A stretch of DNA of 5,621 bases from an uncultured Gallionellaceae bacterium (GCA_937873435.1 CALMWM010000411.1:1-5621); one strand, 5' to 3'; positions 1-4,977 are shown, numbered from the stretch's first letter. Numbers and translations: made by a program. Notes: generated from the letters alone by a model not told the origin.

Positions 1-1172
1 TGCTGCTGGCCGTCGTCGGCTGGGACAAGCCGGCTGTAAGCATTCGCATATTCCAGCAATGGGCCGCGCCAGTCGTCGCGGGCGCCAAAAGCAATCCATT
101 CGTCGGCGATCGCCGAACCCTGCCGGCCGCTGCTGCGCAAGTGCCCCCATGCCACCACTTTGGCCATGGCATACATCACATTTTCCAGGCGGCGCAGCTT
201 GCCATTCCACGATTCAAGCTGGAGCCGGTCCGAGTCCGGCAATAGTTCGCGCATCACGTAGGAACGCCCTCCGATCTGCACGGCATTGAGGAAGGCGGGT
301 GAAATGGACTGTACCCGCCGCTGAATATCGACTACCCGATTCGCTTCGGTTTCCCACGCGGGTTGCGGGAGGGACAGATATGGGGCGAGCGCCGGAACCG
401 GGGCATGTTTCAAGTCGAGCAGGTAATTCCCTGCCGGCGAACCGCTGCCCGCCACCAGAATCACGTAACGTTCGATGCCCAGGCTGCCGGTGCCGGCGAT
501 ACGGCGTGCCACATCGAGCACTTTAAAAAATTTGGGGTCGGGCTGATGTGCGGCGAATTCCGCCATGAACAGCGTAACTTTCTTGTAGTCCTCGTCCGAA
601 GCCGGCAACGCCCGCTTGTCGTCCACTCGCAACATGCGCTTGCCGCCTTTGAGCTTGGTTCGGCTGTCCAGAAATTCCGCTCGGGAGCGCTGCCCGAGGC
701 CGGAAAGCAGGCTCTTGACCATGCCTTCCGCAGTGGCGCGTTCCAGCCAGCGGGCTTTGCCGTCCTGTAGCGCCGCGGTGTAACTGTCGAGAAAACAGTG
801 GCACAAGGCCAACGCCTCGGGGCGATTCACTCCTAAGGTTTCCGCCCCCACCAGCACGCTGGTGAGAAACCGCGCCAGTTCCCACGTAGCGGGCGCCAGT
901 GCCGCTTCGTCGAAATCGTTGAGGTCGAAATAGGTCAGGCGATTGTCGCCCTTGTAGCTGCCGAAGTTTTCCAGGTGCAGGTCGCCGCAAATCCAGGCAG
1001 CCGGCGCATCGTCGAGCGGCGACCCCTTGGGCCAATCCTGGTAAAAAAGGTGGCAGGTGCCGCGCAGAAAGGCGAAGGCGTCAGCGCGCATCGCCCGGTA
1101 TTTCAGATGCAAGCGTTCGGGATCGCGCCCTGCATTGAATTCCTGGATTCGACCGGTAAGTTCCTCATTCAT
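1..1172 (-). CDS. DUF2252 family protein (C-terminus cut by window edge)
   Basis: This is an uncharacterised, probably cytoplasmic protein; 390 codons are visible from ATG at 1172, and the reading frame runs off the left edge. Family members are usually about 380-460 residues, so little should be missing. Seen in the translation: GDLHLENFG at residues 63-71, then YFDLNDFDEA at 81-90, a glycine-rich AGTGSLG at 226-232, LLDLKHA at 251-257, and YVMRELLPDSDRL at 305-317. The order and wording of these blocks are those of DUF2252. GDLHxEN plus DFD resemble the catalytic loop and metal-binding motif of aminoglycoside-phosphotransferase-like kinases, so an ATP-dependent phosphotransfer role is possible but is my inference. 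The start is chosen because AGGGAA (complement of 1181-1186) lies 8 bases upstream and because the N-terminus NEELTGRIQEFNAGRDPERL is family-like. A second ATG at 1168 is out of frame. It is transcribed away from the next gene and has its own candidate promoter, so it is probably monocistronic at its 5' end. Confidence 0.88.
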   Translation of the reverse strand, partial: MNEELTGRIQEFNAGRDPERLHLKYRAMRADAFAFLRGTCHLFYQDWPKGSPLDDAPAAWICGDLHLENFGSYKGDNRLTYFDLNDFDEAALAPATWELARFLTSVLVGAETLGVNRPEALALCHCFLDSYTAALQDGKARWLERATAEGMVKSLLSGLGQRSRAEFLDSRTKLKGGKRMLRVDDKRALPASDEDYKKVTLFMAEFAAHQPDPKFFKVLDVARRIAGTGSLGIERYVILVAGSGSPAGNYLLDLKHAPVPALAPYLSLPQPAWETEANRVVDIQRRVQSISPAFLNAVQIGGRSYVMRELLPDSDRLQLESWNGKLRRLENVMYAMAKVVAWGHLRSSGRQGSAIADEWIAFGARDDWRGPLLEYANAYSRLVPADDGQQ

Positions 1173-1200
1173 TTTGTACGTTCCCTGTTTGCGGCGGCAG

Positions 1201-1229
1201 TTTCTAGGGCAAATAAATAGTGGTGTGAA
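1201..1229 (-). promoter_or_regulatory. Candidate sigma70 promoter for the DUF2252 gene
   Basis: Reading the minus strand, TTCACA (complement of 1224-1229, 5 of 6 to consensus) is followed after exactly 17 bases by TAGAAA (complement of 1201-1206, 4 of 6). Transcription would start near 1194, giving a leader of about 20 bases that carries the AGGGAA ribosome binding site. Assigned by eye only. Confidence 0.4.
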
Positions 1230-1489
1230 GGTTCTGATGATAGCACCGGGCTTGCCGGTGTTTCAGTTGATTTTTCGCTGCAAACTACAGGCAGAAAATC
1301 TGTGTGTTTTTATTTGCAATACTCAAATACCAAAGTAAAACGGTCAACATTATGCTATGGTGAACTATCGGCATTGATGATTCATTTAGCGAAGACCCGC
1401 CGGGTGTCGGATATCAAACACATAAGGCACGAAGCAGCGTTTGCGTTCCGGGTACGTCACATTCGACCACTCCGGCCCGATGCTTTTCA

Positions 1490-1495
1490 AAGGAG
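1490..1495 (+). promoter_or_regulatory. Ribosome binding site that fixes the 1503 start
   Basis: AAGGAG with a 7-base spacer to ATG at 1503. This is the strongest Shine-Dalgarno sequence in the open frame and argues against the upstream start at 1302. Confidence 0.75.
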
Positions 1496-1502
1496 AATTG
1501 GC

Positions 1503-1931
1503 ATGAAAACAGCTCATATCGACCATTCAGGCAGGAATCTTGATTACCGGACAGCTAGCGTGCTGGCGGCCTCCCTGGCCGAAAAGGATATGGAAATCGT
1601 CACTCCGGTGGTGGTCGCCTGGCATGACAAGAAGACCTCGCGGATGTCTCCGGTGCTCGAAGGCTGCGCCAGGGAAACCAGTTGGCGCGACTACGGCTTA
1701 AGCCACGGCGGCAAACTGGAAGTCGACGTGAACGGCGAATTCGAATTCATCTTCGCCGATTCGGGTGCCTTCGAGCCATACGGCCCCAGCCCGTACATCA
1801 ACCTGTACGACCGGCACGGCAACGAGTTCCTGTGCCAGATCAACGCACTGCGTACCGCTTCGCACGACACGAAACAACCCAGCAAGGAAGCATGCACGGC
1901 ACTCGACGAGTGGACCAGCAAGCTCACCTGA
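1503..1931 (+). CDS. Small AF1514/DUF5619-like protein of unknown function
   Basis: A 142-residue protein with no signal peptide and no membrane segment, so probably cytoplasmic. The N-terminal block DHSGRNLDYRTASVLAASLA (residues 7-26), then VVVAWHDKKTSRMSP (36-50), a single CARE cysteine at 55, and WRDYGLSHGGKLEVDVN (61-77) read like the small family named after Archaeoglobus AF1514 (DUF5619). I recall this family from memory and am only moderately sure. The C-terminal part (90-142, with GPSPYINLYDRHGNEFLCQ) continues the folded region and ends in a short polar helix. No reaction is known to me. The start at 1503 is chosen because AAGGAG (1490-1495) lies 7 bases upstream; the longer in-frame form from 1302 lacks such a site. 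It is followed after 64 bases by the GSP17M-like gene, with a hairpin in between, so the two may share a transcript. Confidence 0.75.
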   Translation: MKTAHIDHSGRNLDYRTASVLAASLAEKDMEIVTPVVVAWHDKKTSRMSPVLEGCARETSWRDYGLSHGGKLEVDVNGEFEFIFADSGAFEPYGPSPYINLYDRHGNEFLCQINALRTASHDTKQPSKEACTALDEWTSKLT

Positions 1932-1954
1932 GCTGAAACCGCTTTAAGCATTCT

Positions 1955-1974
1955 CCCGGCCAGTGTTGGCCGGG
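1955..1974 (+). terminator. GC-rich hairpin between the AF1514-like and GSP17M-like genes
   Basis: CCCGGCCA (1955-1962) and TGGCCGGG (1967-1974) form a perfect 8-bp stem with a GTGT loop. There is no run of T after it (CGTAAATTATGG follows), so it is not a classic intrinsic terminator. It sits 23 bases after one stop codon and 10 bases before the ribosome binding site of the next gene. It could be an attenuating or mRNA-stabilising stem within a shared transcript, or a weak terminator. Confidence 0.45.
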
Positions 1975-1995
1975 CGTAAATTATGGAGGTCTACC

Positions 1996-2373
1996 ATGTC
2001 TGCGCATAATTCTCTTGTTGCCACCTACGCCAAACGTCACGTCGCCGAGGCTGACATTGCAAAGCTTCGACACGCCGGATTCGATCCGCGCAAGTTGTTC
2101 GTCGCCGCCCGAGATGGGCGCGTCAAGGGCGAGGACGCGGGAGCGACCGTCATCGGCGAACTCGGTGCGCTGGACGAAACGCTATATCGCTTCGGCGTGC
2201 CAAAGCCCGACGTCCTCGATTACGAGGCGGAATTCAAGATCGACCGGCTGCTCCTGGCGGCGCACGGGTCGGCCGATGAAATAGCCCAGGCCAAGCGCAT
2301 AATCGATGCGGCGCACCCCGAGAGCTGGGATGCCAGCGTCAGTTGCGCGGTTTACTACGGGTGTCTCGATTGA
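1996..2373 (+). CDS. Short general stress protein 17M (YflT)-like protein
   Basis: A 125-residue protein without signal peptide or membrane helix. The N-terminus has the AEADIAKLRHAGFDPRKLFV pattern (residues 17-36) of the 'extra-cytoplasmic-looking' GSP17M/YflT family domain: helix, GFD, then a strand. Residues 57-102 contain GALDETLYRFGVPKPDVLDY and LLLAAHGSADEIAQAKRII, which match the family's C-terminal half (typically GALxxxLYxxGIPKxxVLxYE ... K/DxxLLxAHGxxxE...AxxIL). In the proteobacterial forms I remember, a long glycine-rich hydrophobic segment lies between these two halves. Here it is absent and replaced by about 15 polar residues (41-55), so this version should be soluble. Function unknown; relatives are often stress-induced. 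The start at 1996 follows GGAGG (1985-1989) by 6 bases; the GTG at 1963 lies within the upstream hairpin and lacks a ribosome binding site. The C-terminus has two cysteines (117 and 123). Confidence 0.8.
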   Translation: MSAHNSLVATYAKRHVAEADIAKLRHAGFDPRKLFVAARDGRVKGEDAGATVIGELGALDETLYRFGVPKPDVLDYEAEFKIDRLLLAAHGSADEIAQAKRIIDAAHPESWDASVSCAVYYGCLD

Positions 2374-2496
2374 CGTTGGAGGCAATGCGGGATGCCGTTC
2401 CTGAATCGTTGCCCACTTGGCCGGCGAGTATTTCAGATTCTGCAAGCAAGCTGCTAGAATAAAAACCCTATCAAATTACTCGGCTGATTTCTCGAC
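2374..2496. other. Intergenic region with promoter candidate
   Basis: These 123 bases lie between the GSP17M-like and CBS genes and carry the promoter candidate at 2432-2460. No clear intrinsic terminator for the upstream gene was seen; a short GGCA/TGCC pairing near 2382-2395 is too weak to call. Nothing coding was seen. Confidence 0.4.
2432..2460 (+). promoter_or_regulatory. Candidate sigma70 promoter for the CBS-HPP unit
   Basis: TTCAGA (2432-2437, 4 of 6) and TAGAAT (2455-2460, 5 of 6) are separated by exactly 17 bases. The A/T-rich stretch AATAAAAACC follows. Transcription would start near 2467, leaving a leader of about 30 bases before ATG at 2497. It suggests the CBS-HPP pair is transcribed separately from the genes upstream. 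Confidence 0.5.
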
Positions 2497-3126
2497 ATGG
2501 AAGACCCCTCGGGCGAAAACCGCCTTCCCGATTCCGCTGACGACGAAGTGGCGGAACTGGAACTGACCGATGGCGATATTCTCGATGCAATGGCGCACAT
2601 CCCCGGTTACCTCGACATCACCACGGAAGATTTTCGGACGATTTATCGCTTGGCCCATAGACACGCGCTGGGGCGCCTGTTCGGCAATGTCCGGGCGGCG
2701 AACCTGATGCGGGCGGGAATCAAGCCGCTGCTTCCCGACATGCCGCTAGACGCTGCGGCCAAGGCGCTCGTTGATTCCGGTTTCAAGGCGCTTCCGGTGG
2801 TGGATGCCGAAGGCCGCGCGGTCGGGATGCTGACCGAAACCGACTTCCTGAAACGGCTGAAAGTAGATACTTTTCTGGAATTATTGTTGAACATGCTGGA
2901 TGCCAGTTTCGAATTCAAACATCGCTGCCATGAAACGCCGGTAAGTGCGGCAATGACCAGCCCAGCCGTAACGGTAAGCGGGGATGCCGGGATCGGGGAA
3001 ATCATCGGAGCCTTCCATAAGCATCCGGGACGCGGTATGCCGGTCGTGGATAACGGCGGACGGTTGCTCGGCCTGCTGCTGCGTAAGGACTTTTTCAGCG
3101 CCTACCACCTGGAAAACCTGCGATGA
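2497..3126 (+). CDS. CBS-domain-pair protein, probable regulator of the HPP protein
   Basis: A 209-residue soluble protein. Residues 1-22 are acidic and probably disordered. Residues 23-65 (DGDILDAMAHIPGYLDITTEDF onward) form a helical lead-in. CBS domain 1 is about 66-121 (NLM, then ALPVVDAEGRAVGMLTETDFL) and CBS domain 2 about 147-204 (AAMTSPAVTV, then GMPVVDNGGRLLGLLLRKDFF). CBS pairs commonly bind adenine nucleotides and gate attached enzymes or transporters; the ligand here is unknown. The lead-in helix reads like the linker that joins HPP to CBS in HPP-CBS fusion proteins, and the next gene encodes HPP, overlapping by 4 bases. I therefore infer that this is the detached regulatory half. 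The ATG at 2497 has no clear Shine-Dalgarno sequence (TGATTTCTCGAC precedes it); an in-frame downstream start would cut only the acidic tail up to Met32. Confidence 0.88.
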   Translation: MEDPSGENRLPDSADDEVAELELTDGDILDAMAHIPGYLDITTEDFRTIYRLAHRHALGRLFGNVRAANLMRAGIKPLLPDMPLDAAAKALVDSGFKALPVVDAEGRAVGMLTETDFLKRLKVDTFLELLLNMLDASFEFKHRCHETPVSAAMTSPAVTVSGDAGIGEIIGAFHKHPGRGMPVVDNGGRLLGLLLRKDFFSAYHLENLR

Positions 3127-3671
3127 AAATTCCCGAATATTTCCGCAAGATGCGCGGCACCACCCGCGGCAGTCCGCCGCGGGTCAGCAACGAAGAAATC
3201 GTCTGGTCGTGGATCGGGGCATTCCTGGGCATCGCGGGCGTAGCCTGGGTCGATCGGCTATTTTTCACAGGGAGCGACTTGTCGCTGATGATCGGTTCCT
3301 TCGGCGCATCCGCGGTTCTGGTCTACGGCGCGGTGCGCAGTCCCCTGGCCCAGCCGCGCAACCTGATGGGCGGCCACATTTTCTCGGCCATCGTCGGGGT
3401 CGCTTGCTGGAAGCTGTTCCATCCCTATCCCTGGCTCGCCGAAGCAATGGCGGTTGCCAGCGCCATCGCCCTGATGCACGTCACCCGGACGCTGCATCCT
3501 CCCGGCGGCGCCACGGCGCTGATCGCGGTGATCGGTTCTGCGGAGATTCATAAACTGGGATTCTTCTACGTGCTGATTCCCGCCACCCTGGGACCGTTGA
3601 TCCTGCTGGCGGTGGCCTTGCTGGTCAACAATATTCCGGCTTCGAGGCGCTATCCGGAAATCTGGTTGTGA
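3123..3671 (+). CDS. HPP family integral membrane protein
   Basis: A 182-residue inner-membrane protein. The signature TLHPPGGATAL is at residues 123-133 (His-Pro-Pro at 125-127), with the second conserved block SPLAQPRNLMGGH at 73-85. Hydrophobic segments lie at about 27-45, 54-71, 84-98, 105-120 and 147-169, fitting the four to five helices of the family. The N-terminal 25 residues are basic and probably cytoplasmic. HPP proteins of cyanobacteria and chloroplasts have been linked to nitrite transport; for bacteria like this one the substrate is not established and should not be assumed. It has no CBS tail of its own. Its ATG overlaps the stop codon of the CBS gene (ATGA at 3123-3126), which suggests translational coupling and matched amounts of the two proteins. 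No separate ribosome binding site stands out. Confidence 0.9.
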   Translation: MKIPEYFRKMRGTTRGSPPRVSNEEIVWSWIGAFLGIAGVAWVDRLFFTGSDLSLMIGSFGASAVLVYGAVRSPLAQPRNLMGGHIFSAIVGVACWKLFHPYPWLAEAMAVASAIALMHVTRTLHPPGGATALIAVIGSAEIHKLGFFYVLIPATLGPLILLAVALLVNNIPASRRYPEIWL

Positions 3672-3685
3672 CGCAAACCTGGAGT

Positions 3686-3705
3686 TTTCCCGCGAACGCG
3701 GGAAA
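3686..3705. terminator. Perfect inverted repeat after the HPP gene
   Basis: TTTCCCGCG (3686-3694) and CGCGGGAAA (3697-3705) are perfect 9-base arms separated by two bases; the real loop would be about four bases (GAAC). It begins 14 bases after the HPP stop and lies between convergent genes, as a shared transcript end would. No T run follows on either strand, so it may act as a 3'-end stabilising stem or a Rho-associated end and not as a strong intrinsic terminator. Confidence 0.45.
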
Positions 3706-3711
3706 CGGCTA

Positions 3712-3737
3712 AACGCCGAACTTGCCGTTACGGCGTT
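3712..3737 (-). terminator. Stem-loop across the DUF4124 stop codon
   Basis: AACGCCG (3712-3718) pairs with CGGCGTT (3731-3737) over a 12-base loop that contains the stop codon of the minus-strand DUF4124 gene (3728-3730). It may be part of that gene's 3' end together with the neighbouring 3686-3705 repeat. There is no convincing T run after it on the minus strand. Confidence 0.3.
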
Positions 3738-4087
3738 GCGCCCACGGTAGATTGCGCACCCGTCAGGGAGCGGGCTTTTTGCTTGGCCAGGATTTCAATC
3801 GCGTACTCGTTCATTTTCTTGTCGAGTTCCTCCTTGGCTATTTCGCGGTTTTGCGCGTTTTGCCGCTCCTGGCGCTGCTTTTCCGCGAAATCCTCATGGA
3901 CTTTTTTTTCGGCGGTGAGCCTGTCCACATCCTTTTTCCCGCTGAGGTTCCGGGCTTTCCTGGCATATTGGGCGGGAACGTTTTCCCCGTAGTGGGTGAT
4001 GCCCTGATCGTCAGTCCAGGAATAGACATCGGCCAGTGCGGAGGTGGCGAACAATGCCAGGAAAATGCCGAAGAACCGCTTGCTCAT
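3728..4087 (-). CDS. Secreted DUF4124 domain protein with coiled-coil tail
   Basis: A 119-residue protein. Residues 1-19 (MSKRFFGIFLALFATSALA) are a typical signal peptide with an Ala-Leu-Ala cleavage site before DVYSW, so the mature protein is probably periplasmic. Residues 20-41 (DVYSWTDDQGITHYGENVPA) are the DUF4124 core: an aromatic-rich YxWxDxxGxxHY turn followed by the N/P segment. Residues about 53-105 are highly charged and rich in Glu, Lys, Gln and Arg, and predict a long helix or coiled coil. The last 12 residues are polar. Function is unknown; DUF4124 proteins are common in beta- and gammaproteobacteria. The start at 4087 is supported by AGAGG (complement of 4093-4097) 5 bases upstream and by the signal peptide. 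It converges with the HPP gene and diverges from the ArsR-rhodanese gene, sharing a 119-base control region with the latter. Confidence 0.87.
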   Translation of the reverse strand: MSKRFFGIFLALFATSALADVYSWTDDQGITHYGENVPAQYARKARNLSGKKDVDRLTAEKKVHEDFAEKQRQERQNAQNREIAKEELDKKMNEYAIEILAKQKARSLTGAQSTVGATP

Positions 4088-4153
4088 GACAGCCTCTGAA
4101 AAGGTAATGAATCGGTGCCGAATATTCTGGCGGAATCGACTTTTGAGCGCAAC

Positions 4154-4167
4154 CTCGCTAGAGCGAG
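4154..4167. promoter_or_regulatory. Dyad CTCGCT-AG-AGCGAG, candidate operator
   Basis: Perfect 6-base arms (4154-4159 and 4162-4167) with a 2-base centre. A looser outer pairing GCAAC (4149-4153) with GTTGC (4175-4179) surrounds it. It lies about 27-40 bases before the -10 candidate at 4194, a position where a dimeric regulator could act. The G/C-rich arms are unlike most published ArsR-family operators, so this is only a candidate. Confidence 0.35.
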
Positions 4168-4193
4168 CGCTGGCGTTGCACAGTTGCGACCGG

Positions 4194-4199
4194 TAGAAT
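4194..4199 (+). promoter_or_regulatory. Candidate -10 box of the ArsR-rhodanese gene
   Basis: TAGAAT, 5 of 6 to TATAAT, the same hexamer as in the CBS promoter candidate. It ends 7 bases before ATG at 4207, so transcription would begin at or next to the start codon and the mRNA would be leaderless. No good -35 box is found at 16-18 bases; TTGCAC (4176-4181) is only 12 bases away. Confidence 0.35.
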
Positions 4200-4206
4200 T
4201 CCGCTC

Positions 4207-4881
4207 ATGTCCAGCGAACTTCCGCCCAAGAAACGTATCTTCGAGCAATTCGCCCGCGTCGCCAAGGCACTCGCCAGCGCCAACCGCCTGGAATTGCTGG
4301 AAGCGCTGGCGCAGGGCGAACGCGGCGTGGATGCGTTGTCGCAGGCCGTCGGCATGTCGGTGGCCAACACTTCCCATCACTTGCAGATCCTGCGCGACGG
4401 CGGGCTGGTGAAATCGCGCAAGGAAGGCTTGCAGGTCATTTACCGTTTGACCGACGACGCCATTACCATCGTGCTGAGCGGCATCCGCGGCGTGGCGGAA
4501 CGCCACTTGGCGGAGGTAGAGCGCATCGTGCGGGAAAACTTCGATAGCCGCGACAGCCTTACCCCGGTGCGCCGCGACCAATTGTTGCAAATGGCGCGCG
4601 ACGGCGAGGCGATGGTAATCGACGTGCGTCCGCCCAACGAATTCGAAGCCGGCCATATTCCCGGTGCGATCAACATCCCGCTAGACACCTTGCCGGATCG
4701 CTTGGCCGAACTGCCGAAAGATCAGGAGATCGTTGCCTACTGCCGCGGCCCTTACTGCATGTTGGCCTTCGAGGCAGTGGAACAGTTGCGCCTGCAAGGG
4801 TTCCGCGCCCGCCGTCTGGAAGAAGGCTACCCGGAATGGAAAGCCGAACAGCTTCCGTTTGACGTTTCAAGCCAGCTTTAA
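4207..4881 (+). CDS. ArsR-type HTH regulator fused to a rhodanese domain
   Basis: A 224-residue cytoplasmic protein with two domains. Residues about 8-90 are a winged helix-turn-helix of the ArsR/SmtB type: ALASANRLELLEALAQGE (21-38), the helix pair VDALSQAVGMSVANTSHHLQ (41-60), ILRDGGLV, and a wing with KEGLQVIYRL. A helix (91-115) leads to a rhodanese domain at about 120-220: IDVRPPNEFEAGHIPGAINI (138-157), the active-site loop CRGPYC (Cys179 and Cys184), and the closing GYPEWK (208-212 region). Rhodanese domains carry sulfane sulfur as a cysteine persulfide. The HTH part has no cysteine, so the classic ArsR metal site (ELCVC-type) is absent; the only two cysteines of the protein are in the rhodanese loop. 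I infer control by sulfur loading and not by arsenic or cadmium. There is no evident Shine-Dalgarno sequence before ATG at 4207 (see the -10 box at 4194). The neighbours downstream (DsrE family, TauE/SafE) fit sulfur handling. Confidence 0.92.
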   Translation: MSSELPPKKRIFEQFARVAKALASANRLELLEALAQGERGVDALSQAVGMSVANTSHHLQILRDGGLVKSRKEGLQVIYRLTDDAITIVLSGIRGVAERHLAEVERIVRENFDSRDSLTPVRRDQLLQMARDGEAMVIDVRPPNEFEAGHIPGAINIPLDTLPDRLAELPKDQEIVAYCRGPYCMLAFEAVEQLRLQGFRARRLEEGYPEWKAEQLPFDVSSQL

Positions 4882-4924
4882 TCCTCTACAAAACCCTCCT
4901 CGAAGTACTCCGGCTAGGCCATCC

Positions 4925-4967
4925 ACATACCCGTGAAATAATCAGGTTGACTATTTCACGGGTATGT
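4925..4967. repeat. 16-bp perfect inverted repeat: operator or terminator
   Basis: The left arm ACATACCCGTGAAATA (4925-4940) and right arm TATTTCACGGGTATGT (4952-4967) are exactly complementary over 16 bases, with an 11-base loop (4941-4951). It begins 43 bases after the regulator's stop codon. Followed by TTGCATAATATATT, it could serve as a bidirectional-looking terminator. However, the loop carries a -35 box and the right arm fills the promoter spacer, which is how an operator would lie. Confidence 0.8.
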
Positions 4968-4976
4968 TTGCATAAT
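4947..4976 (+). promoter_or_regulatory. Candidate sigma70 promoter for the YchN-like/TauE genes
   Basis: TTGACT (4947-4952, 5 of 6) and CATAAT (4971-4976, 5 of 6) with an 18-base spacer; this is the best promoter match in the window. Transcription would start at about 4983. The -35 box starts in the loop of the 4925-4967 inverted repeat and its last base is the first base of the right arm, so a protein bound to that repeat would cover the promoter. Confidence 0.6.
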
Positions 4977-4977
4977 A

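Larger units (their letters stand above)
1173..1502. other. Divergent intergenic region, no gene supported
   Basis: These 330 bases separate the minus-strand DUF2252 gene from the plus-strand AF1514-like gene. They hold the DUF2252 promoter candidate and a small hairpin: CACCGG (1244-1249) pairs with CCGGTG (1255-1260) over a 5-base loop. The middle (about 1260-1350) is clearly AT-richer than the flanking genes, as expected of a promoter region. The best plus-strand match I found is weak: TTGCAA (1314-1319), 16 bases, TAAAAC (1336-1341). The reading frame of the next gene stays open back to 1302, but the extension gives a basic, low-quality sequence with no ribosome binding site, so I treat it as non-coding. 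No tRNA or recognisable riboswitch was seen. Confidence 0.5.
4088..4206. promoter_or_regulatory. Shared divergent control region (DUF4124 / ArsR-rhodanese)
   Basis: These 119 bases must hold the promoters of both divergent genes. Seen here: GAATATTC (4120-4127), a perfect 8-base palindrome, flanked by further GAAT copies at 4109-4112 and 4133-4136; a 14-base dyad at 4154-4167; and TAGAAT (4194-4199), a good -10 box, just before the regulator's ATG. I could not find a well-spaced -35 box for it. Autoregulation by the ArsR-type protein at one of these dyads would be normal for the family, but is an inference. Confidence 0.45.

Noticed and set aside
363..770. Plus-strand open frame of 135 codons
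   Set aside because: It lies antisense to the DUF2252 gene, whose motifs are clear, and has no ribosome binding site or recognisable domain.
523..1035. Minus-strand open frame of 170 codons
   Set aside because: It is an out-of-frame shadow of the DUF2252 gene, with Arg/Gly-rich composition and no family motif.
1244..1260. CACCGG-N5-CCGGTG as a terminator
   Set aside because: No plus-strand gene ends before it, and no gene ends there on the minus strand, so it has nothing to terminate; it is kept only as a small hairpin.
1302..1502. N-terminal extension of the AF1514-like gene
   Set aside because: The added residues look non-coding and AT-biased, and the strong AAGGAG site supports the start at 1503.
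1963..1995. GTG start giving 11 extra residues on the GSP17M-like protein
   Set aside because: It lies within the loop of the 1955-1974 hairpin, and GGAGG at 1985-1989 is placed for the ATG at 1996.
2643..3005. Minus-strand open frame of 120 codons
   Set aside because: It is a shadow of the CBS gene, Ser/Ala-rich, with no domain.
2984..3553. Plus-strand open frame of 189 codons across the CBS-HPP junction
   Set aside because: It is Arg/Ser/Gly-rich and out of frame with two well-recognised genes that occupy the same DNA.
3722..4099. Plus-strand open frame of 125 codons with hydrophobic stretches
   Set aside because: It is antisense to the DUF4124 gene, which has a signal peptide, domain motif and ribosome binding site. 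The hydrophobicity comes from the complement of Glu/Lys codons.
4084..4656. Minus-strand open frame of 190 codons opposite the regulator
   Set aside because: The His/Ala/Gln-rich translation is typical of antisense frames of GC-rich genes; the sense frame has clear HTH and rhodanese motifs.
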